A stretch of DNA of 64,000 nt, from the NCBI GenBank assembly GCA_018287875.1, contig JAGVVL010000013.1, positions 3,968,001 through 4,032,000 of the forward strand, in the 5' to 3' direction. The notes under the pieces were generated by a model. That model had not been told where the DNA came from, did no database searches, and saw only the letters and a list, made by a program, of their open reading frames with translations. The position numbers and the translations under genes are program-made. This stretch comes from Nigrospora sphaerica. Its lineage: Eukaryota; Ascomycota; Sordariomycetes; Amphisphaeriales; Apiosporaceae. This document shows, in pieces, positions 42,423 through 52,840 of this stretch; the first letter of the stretch is position 1; every line of letters starts with the position of its first letter.

Positions 42423-43947
42423 ATGTGCGCCGCCTGCCAAACAAACAGGATTGTCAGTTACCCTCCGCATAAGCCTTACATATGTCTGTCTTATGTTTGG
42501 GGTAGCCACTCCAAACAACCACCAGAAGACCGCTTCCCCCAAGCCGTGCTTGATGCCACTCAAGTCACACGGGCTCTCGGGTTTCGCTATCTCTGGGTCG
42601 ATAGATATTTACGTTACGCCCTCATGGACTAGGAACTCGTGCCTACTAATTAACAGTTCAGTGCATACCGCAAGATAATATCAGCGGAGGCATACCATGC
42701 TCGCCTAAATGGATCGCATCTATGCTCGATCACTTCTTACCATAGTGGCTTCGGCTGGCCTTTCATCAGAAGATGGAATCCCTGGTGTTAGCACTGCCCG
42801 AACACAACACCAGACAATTCACACCCCCCGTTACGAGGTCGTCGAGTGGTTATTCGGCAAAGAATCAGTCATCAAGGATTCGCTTTGGTCCAGAAGGGCA
42901 TGGACTTTGCAGGAGGGCCTGCTTTCCCCAAGGCTTCTATTCTTCACGACACGTCAATGGGCCCTCTTTTGCAACGCAGGGAAAAGCAAAGAGCTTGGCT
43001 CTTGCCCAGAGAAGGTCTTCACTTCTCTTTCCCTTATGAACTACTTGAGAATGCACAACAGCAGAAACGGACACCCCCTGCATGATCTGATCGGACACAT
43101 CACAGATTTCAGCCGGCGAGAGATGACCGACGCAGAGGACTCCCTCAATGCCTTTCTTGGGATTCTTAGTCATTTCAGCCGGCTTGAAGTACCGGTCCAT
43201 CACATTTGGGGCCTCCCAGTGTATGAAAATCAGCCACTACTGGAATGGAAACATTCGTATTTGGCGCGTGGTTCTCAAGGTTCTGTGCGGCTTAAGGACG
43301 GTTCCCGCCGTACGATATTGCCTAGTTGGTCCTGGTCAGGATGGGCCGGTCCCGTGAGCTATACCCATGTCTCAGACAGGAAACCTCATGGTCTGTCATT
43401 CAACTGCAGCTATCATACTCACGGTACTTTTGACTATACCGTCGTCGCTTTGCATTATCCAAACGATTTGGACATGGAAGCCTGCAGCAAACTGGCAGAC
43501 TCCATCGAAAAGCCAAAGCTGCTAATGATAACGGCACCGACACTCGTGCTAAGACTGACGAACGGCCCGGCAACATCGAGAAAACAGGGAATCAAGTGGT
43601 AGGGAAAGCCAACCCTCACCTCTGGGGCATATTATGGGAAATGCTGGATCCCAATGATCCACTCTATGATCTCGAACGCTGGTATTCTTGGGGATGGTGG
43701 AGCGCGACCAGCGCGACCAGCCCGAAAAAGCCGAGGCCAGTTTGCAGCCAGGCGGCTGTTTTCGATATTTCCACTATCGCGGCAGCAGCTGATATTCACA
43801 TGGATGAGCCCCTGACCCTAGAGGATGGGACTCTTGGCCTTGTCCTGGGGCGCACTGGTTGGGATGGCTGGTCCAGCCTAGACTGGGGAAACGCTGCCAT
43901 CCTGGTTTTGAAGGAGGTGGCTGACCACTATGAGAGAGTAGGCATCA
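42423..43947 (+). pseudogene. HET-domain (heterokaryon incompatibility) gene, decayed and cut by a LINE
   Basis: HET motifs are recognisable in order but in different frames: YICLSYVWGS and LDATQVTRALGFRYLWVDRY (42423-42632), then MDRIYARSLLTIVASAG, WSRRAWTLQEGLLSPRLLFFT, and PSWSWSGWAGP (42709-43602), then a C-terminal part (43596 on) ending VADHYERVGI. A functional protein would contain all in one frame. Breaks: TAG at 42630, a TAA directly before MDRIYARS (CAA to TAA would explain it), a lost segment between these two parts, and another frame change near 43600. The start usual for the family is missing. The 3' end runs into the TTATTA tail of the LINE at 43948. HET proteins trigger cell death after fusion of incompatible strains; this copy cannot work. 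Confidence 0.85.
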
Positions 43948-45195
43948 TTTATTATTATTATTATTATTGTTCTTACACCTAGCGACCTATCTAGGCCATG
44001 AGGACCCCCTGCGCATCTTAGCCTAGGAAAACCGTTCCGGGCTAACGTCCGGCCGGGTGAAAAACCTAGGTTCCGCTGCGTCGTACCGCTTCTATCTGCT
44101 CTTTGACCTGCCATACCGAGATCGGGCTCAGCGCGCCCGCTTCCTAGCTGATGAGTTGATTCGCTAGCTAGAACATGTCTAGCCTGCCCGAGCGGAGTAG
44201 CCATCTCGCGATAATTCCTGCTTCTCCTGGGGTATCGAGTATCCTGTCCGTGTCTATCGGTCCTCCTAGAGCTTGGACGAGATGCTCTTGTCTTTCTCTT
44301 TCCCGTGGGCAGAAAACGAGGATATGCCAGACCGTCTCCTTACCCTGACTGCAGTCACACTATAGGTTGTCGAAGCCTAGAACCCTGCGCTTAAAAAGGA
44401 AGTCTCGCAGCTTAATTTTGCTGGTCCTTGCTTAGATAAGGATCGAGCTCTCTACCTTATAAAGTCCTTTATAGAGCTTAAGGATATGCTTATTTAATAG
44501 TATCTTAGTTGCCGCCAGGGCTCGTGCTATTCGGTTTTTCTACGTTTGTTACTATCTTTAAAGCTAGTCTCTCTTCTTAGCCTTATATACTAAGTCTTTA
44601 GCTAACCATTTATTTAGCCACCTCTTATATCGGGAGTGTTAGGGCTTTTTAGTCTATGCTAACGAGTCGGTTTTATTAGAATCTATCTAGCTACGTTATC
44701 GTATCTTACTTAGATAAGCGTGGCGATATATAGCTATTAAAGCCTCTCTTTCGAAGCCGCTACTCTTTTATTAAGCTATATATTTAAGGGCGATATATAG
44801 GCTTCTGTTTCTAGTATCGTGACTGCTGTTGCCTTAAAGGCCCTCGTGACTTTATAAAGGCACTCGGTCTGAATGTCACCTAGTGTCTTAGCCTTACTTT
44901 TCGGAATATAATAGTGCTATTCTAAAGCTCCGTAGCTTATAGCAGACTATATAACGGCTATGTAAACTTAGCGGGCTTGCTAAAGGAACGCGCCCTATAT
45001 CGAGCTAGCTATCCGGTCTAGGGTATAGACCTCCATCGCTATCTTTTTCGATATCGACTAAATATGGACATCCCAGTGGAGACATCTATCCACTTAGATT
45101 CCAAGGACACGGCAGGAGTCTTTTAGTTCGATTTTGTGACCTTCTAAGGCTATCTCTATATCCGGACCTTTCTGCTTTCGAGAGAAGTGAACTAG
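43948..45195 (-). mobile_element. Tad-like LINE, minus-strand 3' portion, interrupted by element C
   Basis: The (ATT)n tail at 43948-43968 and the next several hundred bases are the reverse complement of the 3' end of the plus-strand LINE (55900-56215), e.g. the GTAGCCATCTCGCGATAATTCCTGC stretch. Further in it is degraded to TA-rich sequence by RIP. It stops at 45195 at the target duplication of element C and resumes at 51206-51356, where it matches the FADDTN part of ORF2. The copy is thus 5'-truncated in the RT domain and split in two. Confidence 0.92.
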
Positions 45196-45411
45196 TGTCA
45201 CGGTTCAAGGAACGAAGAATCTGTTAATGACCCAAGGGTTCTATTAAGATGCGAAAACTACAGGTGAAGAGGAAAAGAAGAGGAGGAACAGGCTCCTCTC
45301 AGTCACTGTTTGGCAGGAATATATCCAGCCAGCGGCGGTACGTACCGCCAGGCAGCGGTAAGTCGTCCATGCGTTGCCATGCCCTTGTACCTATATACCC
45401 ATACCGTAACA
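45196..45411 (-). repeat. Element C 3' LTR (216 bp)
   Basis: Pairs with 50985-51200; six differences, all transitions at CpA or TpG. Confidence 0.96.
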
Positions 45412-45452
45412 TTACCCCCCCTCAAGAAATAAAACTTGTCCGCAAGTTTCGG

Positions 45453-48400
45453 TCACTTCTTCCGGGCAATTCTCTTTCTCGTTCGGTTCGTCGAAGCCGG
45501 AGAGTTGTCGTCGGCGTGAGGTGGGTCGATCTTGTCGTCAGCTGCGGCGTTAAGCCATGAAGCCAGTCGCTTCGGCGGTCCTGCGTTGTCTGGATACTCC
45601 TCGTGGTATTCCTGGAGAAGTGTGGCGCTGTTCTTAAATGACTCCGCGTTGTACCACGTCGCGTCCGGGTCCCAACCTTTCCAGCGCACCTGGTATTGAA
45701 GTTTCCTATAGTGCAGTCGAGAGGATAGCACTCGGTCTACCTCCCATTCTTCGTCCAATAAAGGATCCACGATTTCGCCCTCCGGATTCTCGGCCTGTTG
45801 TCCCGGGAGAGGGTCGTCTTGGAATCGCCGAAGGCGATCAGTGTGAAACACGTTCGTGCCCTTCCAGTCTGGCGGCGTGTCAAGTTCGTAGGAGTGTCCT
45901 CTCATCCCCTTAATAGTGTAATATTGCTGCGTTAAGGGGAACGTCAGGGCGTCGCCAGGTTAGTCCGTCGTCCATGTCCGTTTAAGGATAACCACCTTAT
46001 CCCCGACCTTAAAGTCTGGCTTGCGTCGCGACTTGTTAGCCTGGTTGTATATACGGCGTTGGGATAAGGTAGCCTGTTATCGTGCCGCTTCTATATATTA
46101 GTAGAGTGTCTTCATAATCTTCTGCGTGTCTTGTCGTCCGAGACACTCTGTTGTCGGAAGCTTGCCAATGTCTTAGGTCCAGTCAGCTTTGGAATATAGC
46201 AGCGGCATAAGGAAACCACGCTCCACTTCATAAGGAGACAGTCCTGTCGAGTCCTAAGGCAGGTTAGCTTAGACAGCGTCCAAAGCTGGAATCACTAACA
46301 ACCAGTTATCTTGGAAGTGTGATAAGTAAGGCAGAATCCATTACTAGATAGCCTGGTTTATACGCTCCACTTGCCCTTGTAACTGGGAGTAGCCGGAGGA
46401 TCCCAGTTTCCAGGTGATGCCCAGCAGCTTAGAGACTTCATCGGTGAAGTGAGAGACGAATTGGGGTCCACGGTTGCTCCCAATCTGCTGTGGTAGTCTA
46501 AAGACGCGATATAGACTATAGTAGTATATCTTAGTAACGTCTTTAACTGTCACTAATCGGGTGCAGGGAACGCACCAACTCCTCTTACTTAATAAGCAAA
46601 CTATAATAAGGAGGTTATTAAACCCCTTTCGATCTTTAGGCATGGTCTTAAAGTCCATCTAAATCGACTGCTATAAGCGAAGCGGTATCGGAAGCAGATA
46701 GAGAAATCCTAGTGTCTTATCCCGGGGGACTTTAAATAATCAGCACACTCGATAGTTGGCCACGAAACCGTCGATGTCTTTAGATAATCCTAGCTACCAG
46801 TACTGGCTCTGCACTAGCTTATAGAGCTTATTATATCCCGGGTACGCGGATGTCAAGCGCGAATAGAAGTCTTCTAAGATATGCGTCCTCAGATTGTCTT
46901 ATTCGGGGACCACCAGTTTGCTGTTCCTTAGGAGGGTTCCGTTAGAGAGGGTCCAGGTAATGCCGTCGGTCGGCTTTAACGTAGTCTTTTCCCGAAACGG
47001 CTGGAGAAGGGGGTCGGTGCAGTTAAGTTCGACGGCACAATATACCAGCATTGACCCAGAGAGTGGTGGCGGTGGCAGGTCGTCCTCTAAGAGGGCCACC
47101 TCACTTAAGGGTTCCACTATAAAAAGCGCTGGTATATATCTGTGTTCGCCCTCCTAGAAGATGGCTAGGTGTCGCATCGCCTCGGTTTTCTCTTTCTGTG
47201 TTTTCAGATCTTCCGTTTTCCGTGATAAAGCGTCGGCTACGGTATTCTGCGTTCCTAAGCAGTACTTCAGTAGGCAGTGGTATTTAGCGAGGAGCTCCGC
47301 CTAGTTCGCTTATCGCAAGTTAAGATAACGTTTCTGGCTAAAGTATTCCAGCGCGCTATAGTCCGTCACAATCGTAAACTGTGGACGCTGAAGTCCCACG
47401 AGCTTAACGCGCTAATACTTAAGGGCTTGGACCACAGCTAACAGTTCTTTATTATGGATGCTGTAATTGAGCTCCGAACCTTGGAGGGTCTCTAAGTAAA
47501 AGGCGACGGGGTGCCAGTTATTAGAAGCGTCATCCTTCTTTTACGATAGGACTCTGGTAATCACTCCGTCGGAAGCATCTGTCTCCACTCGTGTATTGTT
47601 CTTATAGCCGAAATATACGAGGACTGGGGCCTCCAGCAGTCGTTGTTTCAAGGTATCGAAAGCTTCCTGGCACTCCTCTATCCACTGGAACGTCGGTAAA
47701 CCTTGCTTCGTTAGGTTGGTGAGCAGTCGAGCGATCCGCCTATACTCGCGAACGAACTTGCGATAGAAATTGCAGAAGCCGAGAAATAATTGCACTCCTT
47801 TAATAGACGTCGGAGGTACCCAGTCGCAGATGACGGACGTCTTAGCAGGATCTACGGCCACTCCTTCTATAGAGATGATGAAGCTTAAGAACTTCGTTTC
47901 CCGAATATGAAATTCGCATTTATCGGTGTCGGCTTATAGTCCGGCCTCTCGGAGGCGCTGCAGGACCCTCCTCACATGGTCCTCGTGTTCTTCAACTGAA
48001 TCCGAAAAAATGACGATGTTATCTAAATATACCAAGCAGAAATCATCCAGATAGTCTATTAAGGTGTTATTTATAAAGCGCTGAAAGGTCGCGGGTCCGT
48101 TTGTTAATCCAAATGGGAGCACGTTGTACTGAAAGGTGCTATAATAGGTACGGAACGCTGTCAACTCTTCTAATCCTGGCGCCATTCGGATCCGGTGGAA
48201 TGCTTATCGGATATCCAACTTTATAAAGACCTTTACCTTGGAAATCCGGGCTATAGTCTCCTCGATTAAGGGAAGTAGGTGTCGGTCCTTATAAGTGATA
48301 GAGTTGAGCTTTCTGAAGTCCATGTAGAGGCGTAGTCCTCCATTCCCTTTAAATGCGAAGAGGATTAATGCCGCCTAAGGCGCTTCACTTAGCTCGATAA

Positions 48401-49121
48401 ATCCCTTTACTAGGTTCTCGGTTATGTACTTCCAGTATGTCTCCATTTCCTTAAGCGATATCTTCCGCAGGCCCGAGTATCCTAGGAGCTCGTCTAGCTT
48501 GGCATTATTATTCAAGATGATCTTATAGTCGCAGGTGCGATACAGTAGTAACTTGTCGGACTCGAACTTACTGAACATATTTAAGTACTCGTGGTATTAC
48601 TCTAGTACCACTTATAATGCTTTTTCGCGAAAAGTGTCCGAGTCTGAGGGTAATATGTCCCCTCGTGACGTTTGCTTCTCGAGGATAATCTTATCTATCG
48701 CGTGGAGGCTAGTGACATGCCAATCTTAAGGGTTTCGGCGGTAGGACATTTCCATCGCCGGTGCGGAGATAAAAGCGACGTCGATGCGTTCTTTAAAACT
48801 TCCTGCCGAGCTCCGGCGTCGGATAAAGGGTCCTTGAGAGTCGCGTTCCATCGGGGACGACGGTGCCCTTGGTGGCGGTGTCAGAGACGGTGGGGGCACG
48901 TCGGTTAGTTTAGCTAACGCGTATTTCATCTTCGCGATGCCTTCATCGTTTCGTTGTCCCTGCGCACGAGTGGCTATAGATCGTGTTAGGATTTTCTCAT
49001 ATCGAATTATCGGTGGTGACTTCTCGCGATCGGTGTCGGTCGTATATAAACTGCGGATGACTAAAGGATCCGGACGTCGTGATCTTCGGCTTGCCAGGCG
49101 TCGCTGGTCTTCTATAGCCAT
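45453..49121 (-). pseudogene. Element C pol (RT, RNase H, integrase, chromodomain) with in-frame stops
   Basis: All recognisable parts share one frame, so only nonsense and missense changes have accumulated. RT: FRTYYSTFQYNVLPFGLTNGPATFQR, then CLVYLDNIVIFS (the catalytic YLDD now reads YLDN, a GAT-to-AAT change) at 47934-48185; connection FLGFCNFYRKFV; RNase H start RVETDASDGVITRVLS (47541-47861); integrase FVSHFTDEVSKLLGI..SGYSQLQGQVERINQ (46344-46658); chromodomain DEEWEVDRVLSSRLHYRKLQYQVRWKGWDPDATWYNAES (about 45560-45770). The tail ends in a basic KRIARKK. No activity is expected. Confidence 0.93.
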
Positions 49122-50164
49122 CTTTTGCTCGTGGCTTTGGGCGTCTATATTAAAGGTAGGGTTCTATAGAAGCTATCCGGCTTAGTCTATAGCGATATGA
49201 TGTTCTATACGTTAGGGGGTCCATTCCTCGGGGAAGAGAAGACGACGGCGACGAACATTTAGCGTTATATTATATGTTTCCAACTATTTGCGACCGACTA
49301 TCATGTCGTGGCGCATATTAAGGACTAGAAAATGGGTTCGGGTGGTGAGACGGCTCTGGATTTAGAAGTGTCCCAGCAGGGCAATGTCCACTAGTTACGA
49401 TAGGGTACCGTCAAATCCGCCGATAGGTTAAGGGTGAAAGTCACGAACAGTAAGGAGGTGTAGGTATCGGAGGAGCCTTCAGGCGAAGGCCACGCTTATA
49501 AACAGGTATCCGCTTACTCCGGTGTCGACGAGGGCCTAGGCGGAGAGAGACGATCTATTATAAGCTATAGTATAGGGGAAGGTAAATAGTCTTCCCTTTA
49601 AGTGCTTGCTTAAAAAATTAGAGGATCGCTTATCCCGCGAGTTCTTAATATCGACGACTTCCCTTAAATCGGAGTCCACTTGTCTAAGGGTATCTAGTTT
49701 TCCGAATCCGTGATATCTTCGACTTAGTCGGAGTCAGGAATCTCGATCGCAAGACTATCGGCGTTCGAATAGGGACGGGGAGTTCCTATCCACTGGCTAA
49801 CTAAAGCGTTAATACGGTTCGAATAGTTAACATTGACTCGCTTCTCTAGGCAGTTGTTAACGTAGTGGCTAGGCTTTTTGCAGTTAAGATAAAGTCGGTT
49901 CTTTAAAAGGCGACGGAGCTTGTTAAGACCGTGTTAACAGGCCAGGGCTAAGGTAGTGTAACGCTTCTCCGAAGGTTTAGTAAGATCCGATTGGTCGACA
50001 GCGGGGATAGGGGTTCGGCGATTACCGCCACGGTTTCCGTGGTTCGCGCGATATCCAGGGTCGTCACTCTTGGCAGACTGGAGGACCAGTGCAATTTAGG
50101 CGGCCTCGGTTGCAAACGCGTCGAATCCAATGCTGCTCTTAATATAGGAGGAGGCCAGTGCCGT

Positions 50165-50900
50165 TTACAACTCTATCGTAAGCTTTCGGTTGAAAAGGCG
50201 CTTCCAATCCGTTTTAACTTGGCCAGTTTCGTTAGTAAGTCGAAGGAACTTATTCTTAAAGACCTGGAAATCCATTCCCGCGGCTATATGGAGGTTCTCA
50301 AATTCTAAAGAGGCAGCCTCCATTTGGTTGGGGTCATGGTACTGTTGCCAGAGATGCGCTATCAAGGCCTCGTACGACTGGATCGGAGTAGGGTGTGTCT
50401 GTTGGAGGTAAAGCTGGAGATCATCGCTGGCCTCTCCACCGAGGCGGCCTTCGATATAGGCCTGCTTAGAGAGGTCTGTGGGGAAACAGGAAGCGTTTAC
50501 TAGGATCTTGTTCTTGACCTGACGGAACCAAGTCTCGAACTTGACGATGTCCTTAGACTTCTGATTGTAGAAAACTGGGGGGTTAGGGAGGCGCTCAACC
50601 TCCGGTTGGGAGCCCTCAATATCGGGAAGTACAGGCGGTGGTGTACTTTAGGTACTTCCTGCCGTCTGCCGGATTAAGGCAGCCATCTGCTGTTGGAGAT
50701 CCTTCATCTGTCTCTTTAGCTTAAGGCGTCTGTAGCGCTCTTAGACGAATCTGGACTCGGTGTTGTCAACGTCGCCGGTGTCATTCGTATCGGCGGAACC
50801 CTCACGGGTATTGTCGGGGTCATCCTTGTGAGTTTCTGTGATCCGGTAGAGGGATCCACCTTGTTTGGCCGGCATCTTAGCGGTGTATATGGGTCGCGCT
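50165..50900 (-). pseudogene. Element C gag remnant
   Basis: Between the 5' LTR and pol, in a different frame. A clean stretch (50165-50365) has gag-like character (WQQYHDPNQMEAASLEFENL and FKNKFLRLTNETGQVKTDWKRLFNRKL). Upstream and downstream parts are interrupted by stops. Confidence 0.7.
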
Positions 50901-50984
50901 TGCAGCTGCGTACCTGTCGGAATGTCTGTAGGGTTTGGGATATTGATAGAAGCCTTCCTAAGCGGATGAGGAGACCTGTAGTTG

Positions 50985-51200
50985 TGTCACGGTTTAAGGA
51001 ACGAAGAATCTGTTAATAACCTAAGGGTTCTATTGAGATGCGAAAACTACAGGTGAAGAGGAAAAGAAGAGGAGGAACAGGCTCCTCTCAGTCACTGTTT
51101 GGCAGGAATATATCCAGCCAGCGGCGGTACGTACCGCCAGGCAGCGGTAAGTCGTCCATGCGTTGCCATGCCCTTGTACCTATGTACCCATGCCGTAACA
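50985..51200 (-). repeat. Element C 5' LTR (216 bp)
   Basis: Pairs with 45196-45411. ACTAG target duplication abuts its outer end. Confidence 0.96.
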
Positions 51201-51205
51201 ACTAG

Positions 51206-51356
51206 GTGATATTTCTGGACTACAAAGGTTATACTATAGCTAACTGCCTATTCTTTATAAACCTTATAAGCGGCTTCTAGCTGCTTGCAGGTCTGCTCGA
51301 GGTCTAAACTAAAGCCCACGAGGTTTGTGTTATCTACGAAAGCTATAGTAGCTATC
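51206..51356 (-). mobile_element. Second piece of the minus-strand LINE
   Basis: Reverse complement of the LINE ORF2 segment around 54824-54975 (the region of FADDTNLVGF and QKYHLV), with transitions. Continues the copy at 43948-45195 across element C. Its 5' end is lost at about 51356, where the plus-strand LINE begins. Confidence 0.9.
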
Positions 51357-51481
51357 TGAATAGGAGGCCCGGGAAAAAAACTTCTCGAAACCGACCCCAC
51401 ACGGCGATAACTTCACAACCACGACTCTGAAACCCACCGGATAGCCCGGAAACTGTTCCTAGGGCCCCATTTACCCTAGAA

Positions 51482-52840
51482 ATGGTCGATCCACCACCCT
51501 CGAGGCAAAGCGCGGGTGGCGGGAACCCCCAACGTCCCGCCCCACCACCCGAGCCGTCGCCTCCAGACTCGCGTACGCCATCGCCAAGCAGCAACACGGC
51601 ACCTGGACGCAGTCCAGAAGCCATTCGCAGCACCGTAAACAGCCTTAGACGCTTCTTAGCTGGTGATTCCGACGTTGCCACCTTAGTCGCAGCCGTACAA
51701 GCCGCCATCCCGGTCCTCGAGGCGGCAGCTAAGGAACCAGACAACCAGACTAGCATCGAGAGACGCATCGATGCCATCGAGAACACGCTTCAGGCTATCC
51801 ACAAGCACATTAAGGCTCCTAAGACACACGCTGCCGTTGCCACCGCCATAACCGCCGCTCCCTCACTTAGAGCCCCTCAGATAGCTAAGGCGCTCCCTCC
51901 CCGTCAGGAACAAGAGATCACCGTCAAGGCTACAGAGACAGAAGGACGCACCTACGCAGAGATCGTTCGCAAGATCAACACCGCCGTAGGGAGAGAGGCA
52001 GCAGTAGCAGCACGTAAGCTCCCTAGCGGAGACTACGCCATCATATGCAAGACAGCAGCGGAGAAACAAGCCCTAGAAGCCGACCTAAACTAGACCGCCG
52101 AGGCCTTCGGAGAGAGTGCCTCCATCCAGAAGAGAAAGATCCTGGTGGTGGCCCATGGCATTAACAAAGAGGCCATAGAGACGAACCAAGGGCAGCTAGG
52201 AGTCCAACTCCGGAACCAGCCCGGCGGCCCTATCGACGTACTAGAGGCCAAGCTACCTCGCAACGCTAAGACCTCGTCTAGGAAGGTCACGGCCCTATAT
52301 ATTGCAGTACCCACGGTTCAACAAGCGGAACAGCTATGTCGAGACGGCCTTATTTGGCAGTATAGCTACTATCTATGCGAGCCCTTCGCCGAAGGAGCAC
52401 AGCTTAAGCAATGCTACCACTGTTACCGTTATAAACATATCGCCTGTGTTTACCGCCACGCACGCAGGTGCGGGCTCTGCTCTTTAACAAAGCATGATAA
52501 TAAAGAATGCCCAGAAGCCGAGAATAAAAGCCGGTACTGCTGTCCAGCATGCCGAGGACCACACACTACGTGGTCTAAGGAGTGCCTAGTCCGCCAAGAG
52601 CAGGTCCAGATTGCCAAGGCTGCTTATATCACAAGACCGAAGGGATTCGCACTGCCCTCGCAAGAACCCCCTAAGCCAACAGCCGAAGACTGGCAGACAG
52701 TTCAGCCGCGGAAGCGTCGAGCGACCAGCTGCCGTACTAGAAGCACTGGCAGAGCCCGCAGTAGAACCCACGAAGAGATAGACAACATAGACATCGAAAC
52801 ACCGGAGTCAACACTAAACAGCATCCACGCTCGACCATGA
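51482..52840 (+). pseudogene. LINE ORF1 (gag-like, three zinc-knuckle motifs), one stop
   Basis: 452-codon frame broken only by TAG at 52091-52093 (CAG to TAG likely). The start is proline-rich, then alanine/lysine-rich with a helical stretch; residues about 290-370 contain CYHCYRYKHIACVYR, CGLCSLTKHDNKECP and CPACRGPHTTWSKECLVR, the triple CCHC array of Tad/I-type ORF1 proteins (the first now lacks its last Cys). It binds the element's RNA. The stop codon overlaps the ORF2 start (ATGA at 52837-52840), pointing to termination-reinitiation. Confidence 0.9.

Larger units (their letters stand above)
45196..51200 (-). mobile_element. Ty3/Gypsy chromovirus, element C, 6.0 kb, RIP-mutated
   Basis: 216-bp LTRs at 45196-45411 and 50985-51200 (TGTCACGG..CCGTAACA), with target duplication ACTAG (45191-45195 and 51201-51205); removing the element and one ACTAG restores a continuous LINE sequence, which proves the insertion site. 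Order on the minus strand: gag, protease, RT/RNase H, integrase, chromodomain. A GAGGGGGG polypurine tract (minus strand) lies next to the left LTR at about 45412-45425. Coding parts of pol stay in one frame but carry many TAA/TAG stops. The LTR pair differs at six places, all CpA/TpG transitions. Confidence 0.97.
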
